DNA of 6,917 nucleotides from the NCBI GenBank assembly GCA_027019885.1, contig JALUWC010000498.1, positions 1 to 6,917 of the forward strand, in the 5' to 3' direction. A program made the translations under genes and the position numbers. The notes under the pieces were generated by a model, which did not search any database, was not told where the DNA came from, and worked only from the letters and a program-made list of their open reading frames with translations. Shown in pieces: positions 1 to 6,302 of this stretch (the stretch's first letter is position 1; each line of letters opens with the position of its first letter). Source of the stretch: Geoglobus sp. GTDB lineage: Archaea; Halobacteriota; Archaeoglobi; Archaeoglobales; Archaeoglobaceae.

Positions 1-1
1 A

Positions 2-652
2 AACGTGCTGATCGCAGGAAAGAGAGTTGTTGTCGCTGGTTACGGATGGTGCGGGAGGGGCATAGCAATGAGAGCGAAAGGGCTTGGAGCACATGTGATT
101 GTTACTGAGGTTGATGAAATAAAAGCTCTTGAGGCAATAATGGATGGGTTTGAAGTTATGCCGATGGATGAGGCAAGCAGAATAGGAGATATCTTCATCA
201 CAGCAACGGGAAACAGGGAGGTGATAACAAGGGGTCACTTCAATCTGATGAAGGACGGAGCAATTCTTGCAAATGCAGGACATTTTAATGTTGAAATAAA
301 TGTGGATGAGCTTGAGAGCATGGCAAAACATGCAAGAGAGCTGAGACCTGGACTTAAGGAGTTTGATCTTGGAAATAAAAAGCTTTACATGCTTGCAGAG
401 GGAAGACTGGTGAATCTGGTGGCTGGAGATGGGCATCCGATAGAAGTTATGGACATGAGCTTTTCAAATCAGGCTCTCGCTGCCGAATACATAGCAAAGC
501 ACTGGAGTGAACTTGAAAAAAAGGTTTACAGAATGCCGGAAGAGCTTGACAGACGGGTTGCAAGACTCAAGCTTGAAACAATGGGGGTGAGGATCGACAG
601 CCTCACAGAATCCCAGAAAAAGTACCTGTCAGACTGGAGGGAAGGCACTTGA
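2..652 (+). CDS. ahcY: Adenosyl/inosyl-homocysteine hydrolase, C-terminal part (5' truncated by window)
   Basis: This is the last 216 residues of an S-adenosylhomocysteine hydrolase family enzyme. The frame is open to the left edge, so the start and the N-terminal substrate domain lie outside the window. Family members are cytosolic, use bound NAD+, and reversibly split the homocysteine thioether of the methylation by-product SAH into a nucleoside and homocysteine. The visible part opens with the Rossmann NAD-binding loop GYGWCGRG (residues 13-20 here), followed by TATGN (67-71), NAGHF (91-95) and EGRLVNL (133-139), all family signatures. The chain ends at WREGT and lacks the Lys/Tyr-containing tail that in bacterial and eukaryotic enzymes reaches over the NAD of the neighbouring subunit. 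From family knowledge, short-tailed archaeal enzymes include the methanogen protein shown to prefer S-inosylhomocysteine, so the true substrate could be either. It heads the visible operon; its TGA overlaps the TTG start of the next gene. Confidence 0.95.
   Translation, partial: NVLIAGKRVVVAGYGWCGRGIAMRAKGLGAHVIVTEVDEIKALEAIMDGFEVMPMDEASRIGDIFITATGNREVITRGHFNLMKDGAILANAGHFNVEINVDELESMAKHARELRPGLKEFDLGNKKLYMLAEGRLVNLVAGDGHPIEVMDMSFSNQALAAEYIAKHWSELEKKVYRMPEELDRRVARLKLETMGVRIDSLTESQKKYLSDWREGT
636..641 (+). promoter_or_regulatory. Shine-Dalgarno fixing the TTG start at 649
   Basis: GGAGGG lies inside the last codons of the hydrolase gene, seven bases before TTG 649. This good match to the archaeal anti-Shine-Dalgarno supports the TTG, whose last two bases are shared with the upstream TGA stop (TTGA), as the real start of the small membrane protein and indicates coupled translation. 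Confidence 0.75.
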
Positions 653-1041
653 TCTGGAGCTACAGACCCTACAGAAATCCCGTTGCAAAAAAGAAGTACC
701 TGCGAACAATATATATAATATATGCCATAGGTTTTTTGCTTGTTGCCTACAGGTATCATCAGCTGGGCTTCACTGACAGATTTCTGATACCATCTCTTGC
801 CCTTCTCGCAACAATCACATTCTTCTCGGTTCTCATCCTGAGAAAGCCTAAATTCTGCTACACTGACGTGAACCACATCTACACAGGAGGAAAGAAAATA
901 AAGAAGGGTGAGGTTGAATTTTATCCAGATTTTCAGAATCTTACGGTCGAGCTTAAAGGAGAGGTAAGCAAATATCTCTACTTCGAGAGAAAGGAGGATC
1001 TTGAGAAGTTTCTCAGAGATGTGGGATACAGGTCAGAGTGA
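649..1041 (+). CDS. Small two-helix membrane protein of unknown function
   Basis: I do not recognise this 130-residue protein. A short basic N-terminus (residues 1-19, with KKK at 14-16) precedes a hydrophobic segment at about 20-36. A second hydrophobic segment spans about 45-64, and the roughly 65 remaining residues are charged and soluble. The layout is a membrane hairpin with a soluble C-terminal domain. By the positive-inside rule, the basic residues at 14-19 and the RKPK after helix 2 (65-68) put both ends in the cytoplasm. The C-terminal part alternates short strand-like stretches ([31 protein letters not shown]) and ends in a helix ([12 protein letters not shown]), a pattern compatible with a small PH-like beta fold, but this is only inference. 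The TTG start overlaps the hydrolase stop and has a good Shine-Dalgarno. The radical SAM gene follows after ten bases, so it is almost certainly cotranscribed with both neighbours. Codon use matches them, supporting a real gene. Confidence 0.8.
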   Translation: MIWSYRPYRNPVAKKKYLRTIYIIYAIGFLLVAYRYHQLGFTDRFLIPSLALLATITFFSVLILRKPKFCYTDVNHIYTGGKKIKKGEVEFYPDFQNLTVELKGEVSKYLYFERKEDLEKFLRDVGYRSE

Positions 1042-1051
1042 AGGTAAGAAC

Positions 1052-1921
1052 ATGGCTCACCTCTACGATTTTCCCCTCTTCAGACCTCCATCTGAGGCAA
1101 ACAGCATAATAATTCAGGCAACATATGGATGCTCTCACAACAAATGCACATTCTGCGGAATGTACAAGATGAAGAAATTCAGAGTGAGAAGCATGGATGA
1201 GATCAGAAGAGACCTCGAAATTCTCAAAAATTTTCAGAGATCAAGAAAGCTGTTCATTGCAGATGGCAACGCTTTGTGCATTGAAACTGAAAGGCTGATT
1301 GAAATAATCAGAACAGCGAGATCAATATTCCCTGAGATTGAAAGGGTATCAATATACGCAACTCCGATGGACATTCTTGTAAAAAGCATGGATGAGCTTG
1401 AAAGTCTGAGAGAAGAAGGACTTGAGCTGATATATCTTGGTTTGGAGAGCGGAGATGATGAAATTCTTGAAGAGATCAGAAAAAGCTGCAGCAGTCAGGA
1501 GATGATTAAAGCATGCAGAAGGGTGATGGATGCAGGTATTGATCTGAGTATTACAGCCATTACAGGGCTTGGAGGGAAGGAAAAAAGCTACCGGCATGCT
1601 AAAAACACGGCAAGAGTGCTTAATGAAATCAGACCAAAGTACACGGCTTTTCTCTCACTCATTCCTGTTGAGGACACACCCCTTCATCTCAGAATCAAAA
1701 AGGGTCTTTTCACTCCTCTCAGCCAGATTGATCATCTGAAAGAGTTGAGATGGGTTGTGGAAGATTTAAGCTATAAAACGATTTTCAGGGCAAATCACGC
1801 ATCAAATTACATTCCATTAAAGGCAAATCTTCCTGATGGCAGGGATGAGATTCTAAGACTCATAGACTATGCCATTTCACATCCTGAAATTCTGAAGCCT
1901 GAATATCTCAGGGCGCTCTGA
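1052..1921 (+). CDS. Radical SAM protein, uncharacterised family
   Basis: This 289-residue protein belongs to the radical SAM superfamily, whose members use a [4Fe-4S] cluster and S-adenosylmethionine to make a 5'-deoxyadenosyl radical. The cluster motif is YGCSHNKCTFC, with cysteines 27, 32 and 35 spaced CX4CX2C rather than the usual CX3CX2C. ADGNAL (70-75), the YLGLESGDDEIL segment (128-139) and TGLGG (171-175) fit the later strands and SAM-contacting parts of the partial TIM barrel. The C-terminus carries NHASNYIPLK, which I recall as typical of an uncharacterised family in both bacteria and archaea. There is no added B12 or auxiliary-cluster domain, and only three other cysteines (76, 146, 155). 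The substrate is unknown. I chose ATG 1052 because GAAGGT lies six bases before it and the conserved region begins right after. An in-frame ATG at 1001 would overlap the previous gene by 41 bases and has no better signal. Confidence 0.88.
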   Translation: MAHLYDFPLFRPPSEANSIIIQATYGCSHNKCTFCGMYKMKKFRVRSMDEIRRDLEILKNFQRSRKLFIADGNALCIETERLIEIIRTARSIFPEIERVSIYATPMDILVKSMDELESLREEGLELIYLGLESGDDEILEEIRKSCSSQEMIKACRRVMDAGIDLSITAITGLGGKEKSYRHAKNTARVLNEIRPKYTAFLSLIPVEDTPLHLRIKKGLFTPLSQIDHLKELRWVVEDLSYKTIFRANHASNYIPLKANLPDGRDEILRLIDYAISHPEILKPEYLRAL

Positions 1922-1937
1922 GCAATGAGTTTTATCG

Positions 1938-1959
1938 TATTTGAAAAATTTTTTAAATA
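1938..1959 (+). promoter_or_regulatory. 22-bp near-palindrome over the lrp TATA box (candidate operator)
   Basis: The left arm TATTTGAAAAA (1938-1948) and right arm TTTTTTAAATA (1949-1959) are inverted copies; ten of eleven base pairs match, the exception being G1943 opposite T1954. The right arm contains the TATA box of the Lrp-family gene. Archaeal Lrp proteins often bind AT-rich palindromes and repress their own genes, so an autoregulatory operator is a reasonable inference. AT-richness makes chance symmetry easier. The T6 run at 1949-1954 could also end transcripts from the upstream operon, since archaeal RNA polymerase stops at oligo-T. Confidence 0.45.
1952..1959 (+). promoter_or_regulatory. 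TATA box of the lrp gene, leaderless spacing
   Basis: TTTAAATA is centred about 25 bp upstream of ATG 1980. Archaeal transcription normally starts roughly 24-28 bp after the TATA centre, so the start falls on or next to the A of the start codon. With no Shine-Dalgarno before the ATG, a leaderless mRNA is expected. Confidence 0.65.
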
Positions 1960-1979
1960 ATCCCGGTCAATTTAAAGTA

Positions 1980-2453
1980 ATGGAAAAGATTGACCGCATG
2001 GACCTAAAGATTCTTTCGGAATTGCAGGAAGATGCAAGAAAGAGTCTGAGAGAGATAGCGGAGAAGCTTGGAGTTACGGAGGCCACAATATACAACAGAA
2101 TAAACAAGATGAAAAAGATGGAGATCATAGAGAAGTTCATTCCGGTCATAAACTACTCAAAGCTCGGATTTGATCTGATTGCTGTGATAGGCATCACTGC
2201 AAAGGGCGGAAAAGTTATTGAGGTTGAAAAATTGCTTGCAGAACTGCCAAATGTCACCGCTGTTTACGATGTGACAGGAGAGTTTGATGTCATAGCCGTT
2301 TCAAAATTCAGAGATAGAGACAGTCTTAATGAGTTTGTCAAGGACATCGGAAAGCTTGAATTTGTTGAGAAAACCTACACAATGCTTGTTTTAAATGTTG
2401 TAAAGGAGACCCACATGATTGACATTGAAAGCGTGTTTAAGGATGAGAAGTAA
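1980..2453 (+). CDS. Lrp/AsnC family transcriptional regulator
   Basis: This 157-residue protein has the full Lrp/AsnC architecture. An N-terminal winged helix-turn-helix occupies about residues 4-55 (IDRMDLKILSELQEDARKS, then REIAEKLGVTEATIYNRINKMKK as helix-turn-recognition helix). A linker strand follows, and a RAM ligand-binding/oligomerisation domain spans about 63-142, with the family's VYDVTGEFDVIAV stretch (95-107) around the effector loop. Such proteins form dimers to octamers or higher and sense amino acids or related small molecules; the ligand here cannot be read from the sequence. I chose ATG 1980 because MEKIDRMDLKIL matches the usual family start and because the TATA box sits about 25 bp upstream; a TTG at 1941 in the same frame lies inside the promoter palindrome. 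The gene is monocistronic by appearance, with its own promoter and another before radA. Targets are unknown, but its own promoter is a candidate. Confidence 0.93.
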   Translation: MEKIDRMDLKILSELQEDARKSLREIAEKLGVTEATIYNRINKMKKMEIIEKFIPVINYSKLGFDLIAVIGITAKGGKVIEVEKLLAELPNVTAVYDVTGEFDVIAVSKFRDRDSLNEFVKDIGKLEFVEKTYTMLVLNVVKETHMIDIESVFKDEK

Positions 2454-2465
2454 AGCTTCCATGCA

Positions 2466-2483
2466 GGGGAAACATATTAAAAT
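2466..2483 (+). promoter_or_regulatory. radA promoter (BRE and TATA)
   Basis: A purine-rich BRE-like stretch GGGGAAA (2466-2472) precedes the TATA-like CATATTAAAAT (2473-2483), centred about 29 bp before ATG 2507. Initiation would fall only a few bases before the ATG. No Shine-Dalgarno is present (the bases before the ATG are AAGAATTTTCA), so radA is probably leaderless or has a leader of a few bases. Confidence 0.6.
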
Positions 2484-2506
2484 GAAATCGCAGTTAAGAA
2501 TTTTCA

Positions 2507-3541
2507 ATGGCAAGAAAAAAAGAGACTCAGGAGAAAGCCCAGGAAAAACAGGAAATTGATGTAGAAGTGAAAAATTCTGCTGAGGATGTTGTTGAAATTG
2601 AGGATCTGCCATTTGTAGGACCTGCAACTGCTGAAAAACTGAGAAATGCTGGCTATTATTCCATAGAGGCAATTGCCGTCGCATCTCCTCAGGAGCTGAG
2701 CAGTGTTGCCGAGATCGGTGAGTCAACAGCAGCCAAAATCATCTCCGCCGCAAGGAATCTGGCGAATGTTGGAGGATTTGAGACAGGAGATGTTGTTTAC
2801 GAGAGAAGAAAAAAAGTAGGGAAGATAACAACAGGGAGCAAAGATCTTGATAAACTTCTTGGAGGAGGGGTTGAGACTCAGGCAATTACAGAGCTCTTCG
2901 GTGAGTTCGGAAGCGGAAAAACCCAGATCTGCCATCAGGTGGCTGTGAATGTCCAGCTTCCAAAGGACAGGGGTGGGCTCGAAGGAGCGGTTATTGTCAT
3001 TGACACTGAAGGCACATTCAGACCTGAAAGAATCATTCAGATGGCAGAGGCAAAAGGTCTGGACCCTGACAAGACTCTGAAAAACATATACGTCGCTCAG
3101 GCCTACAACTCAAACCACCAGATGCTCTTGGTTGACAATGCAAAAGAGCTTGCAAACAAACTCAAGAAGGATGGTATAAATGTGCAACTTCTCGTGGTGG
3201 ATAGCCTGACAGCCCATTTCAGAGCTGAGTATGTTGGAAGGGGGACTCTCGCAGATAGACAGCAAAAGCTGAACAAGCACCTCCACGATTTGCTCAGATT
3301 TGGAGAGATCTTTAACGCTGCAATTGTCGTGACGAATCAGGTGATGGCAAAGCCCGATCAGTTCTTCGGGGATCCAACAAAGCCTGTCGGAGGGCATATC
3401 GTAGCTCACACTGCAACCTTCAGGATTTATCTGAGAAAGAGCAAGGGCGAACTGAGAGTTGCAAGGCTCATCGATTCACCTCATCTGCCTGAGTCAGAGG
3501 CGATATTCAGAATAACTGAAAGAGGTGTGGAGGACAAATAA
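2507..3541 (+). CDS. radA: DNA repair and recombination protein RadA
   Basis: RadA is the archaeal RecA/Rad51 strand-exchange recombinase; it polymerises on single-stranded DNA and pairs it with homologous duplex using ATP. The 344 residues fit the family length. A charged, Lys/Glu-rich N-terminal tail (1-30) precedes the helix-hairpin-helix N-terminal domain (about 33-84; [12 protein letters not shown], then [12 protein letters not shown]). The linker carries the polymerisation motif FETG (91-94) followed by ERRKK. The ATPase core has Walker A GEFGSGKT (132-139), [12 protein letters not shown] (164-174) and Walker B LLVVDS (228-233). The ssDNA-binding L1 region lies near 240-255 ([13 protein letters not shown]) and L2 near 280-298 ([17 protein letters not shown]). 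No intein interrupts it. The polymerisation motif has Gly where many relatives have Ala. It has its own promoter and no partner gene in the same transcript; the lrp gene upstream and tyrS downstream are on separate promoters. Confidence 0.98.
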   Translation: MARKKETQEKAQEKQEIDVEVKNSAEDVVEIEDLPFVGPATAEKLRNAGYYSIEAIAVASPQELSSVAEIGESTAAKIISAARNLANVGGFETGDVVYERRKKVGKITTGSKDLDKLLGGGVETQAITELFGEFGSGKTQICHQVAVNVQLPKDRGGLEGAVIVIDTEGTFRPERIIQMAEAKGLDPDKTLKNIYVAQAYNSNHQMLLVDNAKELANKLKKDGINVQLLVVDSLTAHFRAEYVGRGTLADRQQKLNKHLHDLLRFGEIFNAAIVVTNQVMAKPDQFFGDPTKPVGGHIVAHTATFRIYLRKSKGELRVARLIDSPHLPESEAIFRITERGVEDK

Positions 3542-3573
3542 CCCATAGTGAGGAGTTTTCAGACTCCATTGGG
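3542..3573 (+). other. Imperfect hairpin between radA and tyrS
   Basis: CCCA (3542-3545) pairs with TGGG (3570-3573), and GGAGT (3552-3556) pairs with ACTCC (3563-3567) around a six-base loop. The left internal loop has six bases and the right two. It begins immediately after the radA stop and ends about eight bases before the tyrS TATA box. It could be a radA 3'-end structure or a protein site next to the tyrS promoter. No T-run follows it, so a simple intrinsic terminator is doubtful. Confidence 0.35.
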
Positions 3574-3580
3574 ATTAACC

Positions 3581-3589
3581 TTAAAAATA
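3581..3589 (+). promoter_or_regulatory. TATA box of the tyrS operon, leaderless spacing
   Basis: TTAAAAATA is centred about 24 bp before ATG 3609, so transcription should begin at or beside the start codon. The bases before the ATG (TTCTTTTCGGATC) hold no Shine-Dalgarno. This would be the single promoter for the four genes up to 6215, since none of the later junctions has room for one. Confidence 0.65.
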
Positions 3590-3608
3590 GCGTTGTTCTT
3601 TTCGGATC

Positions 3609-4583
3609 ATGGATGTCGAGGAAAAACTGAGATTGGCAGTGAGAAATGTGGAGGAAGTGGTGACAGAGGGAGAGCTGAGAGAGCTGATTGAGAGCGGAGA
3701 AAGGCTCAAAGCCTATGTTGGATACGAGCCAAGCGGAGAGATACATCTTGGACACATGATGACGGTAAACAAGCTCATGGATTTGCAGAATGCCGGTTTT
3801 GAGATTGTTGTTCTGCTTGCAGATGTTCACGCTTATCTGAACGAAAAGGGGGATTTTGAGGAGATAAAGAGGGTAGCAGAGTACAACAAGGCTGCCTTCA
3901 TCTCTCTCGGCCTGGATGAGGACAAAGCCAGATTTGTTCTGGGAAGCGAGTATCAGTTTGACAGTAATTACGTTCTTGATGTGCTGAAAATGGCGAGGAT
4001 GACCACAATAAACAGAGCAAGGAGGAGCATGGATGAGGTAAGCAGAAGGAAAGAGGATCCGATGGTTTCACAGATGATCTATCCCTTGATGCAGGCTCTG
4101 GACATAGCTCATCTTGGCGTTACGGTTGCCGTTGGCGGGATTGACCAGAGGAAGATACACATGCTTGCAAGGGAAAATCTGCCCAGGCTGGGCTATCATG
4201 TTCCTGTATGTATACACACACCAATCCTCCTCGGTCTTGACGGGGAGAAGATGAGCTCATCAAAGGGCAATTACATTTCTGTCAGAGATAATGAGCAAAC
4301 GGTTTCAAGAAAGATAATAAAGGCGTTCTGCCCTGAAAAACAGGTCAAGGATAACCCTGTCATGGATATAATGAGATACCATATCTTCCCCAGATTCGAC
4401 AGGGTTAACATAGAAAGAGATTCAAAATTCGGTGGAGATGTGGAGTATGCGAGCTTCGAGGAGCTGGCAAAGGATTACTCCTCAGGAAATCTCCACCCTC
4501 TTGATTTGAAGCAGAGCGCTGCAAGGTATTTAAACACCCTTCTCGATAATGCAAGAAAGAAGATGAGAGACATGGGGTGGTGA
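3609..4583 (+). CDS. tyrS: Tyrosyl-tRNA synthetase, archaeal type
   Basis: This 324-residue class I synthetase charges tRNA-Tyr with tyrosine in the cytosol. The length matches the compact archaeal/eukaryotic TyrRS, which lacks the bacterial S4-like tail. The HIGH-type motif is HLGH (46-49) and the KMSKS-type motif is KMSSS (214-218). Residues assigned to the tyrosine pocket in Methanocaldococcus jannaschii TyrRS have counterparts here: Tyr37 (Mj Tyr32), and Tyr158, Gln162, Asp165 and Gln180 (Mj Tyr151, Gln155, Asp158 and Gln173), the last four at a constant offset. Tyr37 and Asp165 would hold the substrate hydroxyl, which favours Tyr over the related Trp enzyme. The C-terminal anticodon-binding part runs from about 225, and the protein ends in MGW. 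It is the first gene of a four-gene translation operon; the aIF1A start follows its TGA by one base. Confidence 0.97.
   Translation: MDVEEKLRLAVRNVEEVVTEGELRELIESGERLKAYVGYEPSGEIHLGHMMTVNKLMDLQNAGFEIVVLLADVHAYLNEKGDFEEIKRVAEYNKAAFISLGLDEDKARFVLGSEYQFDSNYVLDVLKMARMTTINRARRSMDEVSRRKEDPMVSQMIYPLMQALDIAHLGVTVAVGGIDQRKIHMLARENLPRLGYHVPVCIHTPILLGLDGEKMSSSKGNYISVRDNEQTVSRKIIKAFCPEKQVKDNPVMDIMRYHIFPRFDRVNIERDSKFGGDVEYASFEELAKDYSSGNLHPLDLKQSAARYLNTLLDNARKKMRDMGW
4576..4583 (+). promoter_or_regulatory. Shine-Dalgarno overlapping the tyrS stop, for aIF1A
   Basis: GGTGGTGA differs by one base from the consensus GGAGGTGA, and its final TGA is the tyrS stop codon. Only one base separates it from TTG 4585, closer than the four-base gap at the mrp gene, so initiation probably leans on ribosomes terminating on tyrS. 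Confidence 0.6.
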
Positions 4584-4584
4584 C

Positions 4585-5665
<1,081 letters not shown>

Positions 5666-5666
5666 G

Positions 5667-6215
5667 TTGGAGAGCATAGAGATAAAGATCCCTCAGGAAA
5701 GAGTTGGGGTTATCATCGGCAAGGAGGGGAGAGTTAAGAAAACCATAGAGGAAAAGACAGGATGCAGAATAGCCATAGACAACAGAAACGGAATCATCAC
5801 TGTAACAAGGGGTGATGATGCTGTTGGCTTTCTCAAGGCGAAGGATGTAGTTAATGCAATAGCAAAGGGGTTTAATCCCGATGTTGCACTTAAAATCCTC
5901 GATGACGATTTCACAGTCTTTGAAACAATAGACCTCAGCAGTTTTGTATCTCAGAAGTCGATGGAAAGAGTGAAGGGAAGAATAATCGGTAAGGAGGGAA
6001 AGATGAGAAAGCACATCGAGGAAACGTTAAATGTTCATGTTTCAGTTTACGACAAGTTTGTTTCGATCATCGGAAATTTTGAAAATGTTTCTGCTGCAAG
6101 AGAGGCACTTGAGATGCTCATAGACGGAGCTCAGCACTCAACAGTTCAGAAGTTCATGGAGAAGAAGAAGAGAGAAATTGAAATGAGAAGCATGGACTGG
6201 TACAGCATTTCCTGA
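5667..6215 (+). CDS. Two-KH-domain RNA-binding protein, Dim2/Pno1 type
   Basis: This 182-residue protein is the archaeal relative of eukaryotic Dim2/Pno1, which binds near the 3' end of pre-small-subunit rRNA and works with the Nob1 nuclease and Rio kinases. Archaeal Dim2 has also been reported to contact aIF2-alpha. Two KH domains are visible: KH1 (about 3-67) with the RNA-gripping loop GKEG at 18-21, and KH2 (about 86-155) with GKEG at 108-111. Unlike the eukaryotic protein, whose KH1 is degenerate, both loops look intact. The C-terminal GAQHSTVQKFMEKKKREI (154-171) is a family hallmark. I place the start at TTG 5667, four bases after a strong Shine-Dalgarno, rather than at GTG 5658, which lies within that site and would overlap rio1 by eight bases. 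It is the last gene of the tyrS operon. Confidence 0.93.
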   Translation: MESIEIKIPQERVGVIIGKEGRVKKTIEEKTGCRIAIDNRNGIITVTRGDDAVGFLKAKDVVNAIAKGFNPDVALKILDDDFTVFETIDLSSFVSQKSMERVKGRIIGKEGKMRKHIEETLNVHVSVYDKFVSIIGNFENVSAAREALEMLIDGAQHSTVQKFMEKKKREIEMRSMDWYSIS

Positions 6216-6217
6216 GA

Positions 6218-6245
6218 TTCAGATAATTTTCAGTTTTGATCTGAA
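6218..6245 (+). terminator. Possible terminator hairpin after the tyrS-KH operon
   Basis: TTCAGAT (6218-6224) and ATCTGAA (6239-6245) form a perfect seven-base inverted repeat around a 14-base loop that holds two T4 runs (6227-6230, 6234-6237). It begins two bases after the KH stop and lies before the mrp promoter. Archaeal termination mainly needs oligo-T, so the loop T-runs may matter more than the stem; the call is tentative. Confidence 0.4.
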
Positions 6246-6257
6246 GAAAAAATTCGG

Positions 6258-6274
6258 GGAATATTTAATATTCC
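6258..6274 (+). promoter_or_regulatory. Perfect 17-bp palindrome over the mrp TATA box (candidate operator)
   Basis: GGAATATTTAATATTCC has eight-base arms that pair completely around the single central T6266, with the TATA box in the middle. Transcription should start downstream at about 6290, so the palindrome would not be in the mRNA and is better read as a dimeric protein site than as an RNA hairpin. A regulator bound here would block TBP. The identity of the regulator is unknown. Confidence 0.5.
6261..6270 (+). promoter_or_regulatory. TATA box of the mrp gene
   Basis: ATATTTAATA, preceded by purine-rich CGGGGA, is centred about 37 bp before ATG 6303. This predicts a transcript start near 6290 and a leader of about ten to thirteen bases, just enough to hold the Shine-Dalgarno at 6293-6298. 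The tyrS and lrp promoters differ: their spacing predicts no leader. Confidence 0.6.
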
Positions 6275-6292
6275 GGACTGTGTTTTTGCCTC

Positions 6293-6298
6293 AGGTGA
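6293..6298 (+). promoter_or_regulatory. Shine-Dalgarno of the mrp gene
   Basis: AGGTGA, extending to AGGTGATT, lies four bases before ATG 6303 and supports that start. The spacing is the same as at the KH gene (5655-5662). Confidence 0.65.
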
Positions 6299-6302
6299 TT
6301 CA

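Noticed and set aside
708..725. ATATATATAATATAT-like stretch that resembles a TATA box
   Set aside because: It encodes the hydrophobic TIYIIYA of the first membrane helix and sits inside a cotranscribed gene with no start codon at promoter distance after it; chance is enough.
526..876. Open frame on the minus strand across the hydrolase end and the membrane protein start
   Set aside because: It lies antisense to two well-supported genes, shows no recognisable motif, and its composition is that of a reversed coding strand.
1001..1051. Longer start (ATG 1001) for the radical SAM gene
   Set aside because: It would overlap the membrane protein gene by 41 bases and add residues that are just that gene read in another frame; ATG 1052 has a Shine-Dalgarno.
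1941..1979. Longer TTG start for the Lrp gene
   Set aside because: The added codons come from the promoter palindrome and TATA box; ATG 1980 fits family length and promoter spacing.
2456..2471. Short inverted repeat TTCC/GGAA after the lrp stop as a terminator
   Set aside because: Only four pairs, no T-run, and the right arm is part of the radA BRE; too weak to call.
2391..2726. Minus-strand frame spanning the lrp-radA gap
   Set aside because: It covers the radA promoter and first codons in reverse; low-complexity Gln/Pro-rich translation is typical of a shadow frame.
5812..5823. GTGATGA resembling the C box of a C/D guide RNA
   Set aside because: No properly spaced D, C' and D' boxes surround it, and it lies in a conserved coding region.
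5690..6005. Repeated segment of the type ATCGGNAAGGAGGG at about 5713 and 5986
   Set aside because: The similarity follows from the duplicated KH loop sequence IIGKEG and is not an independent DNA repeat.
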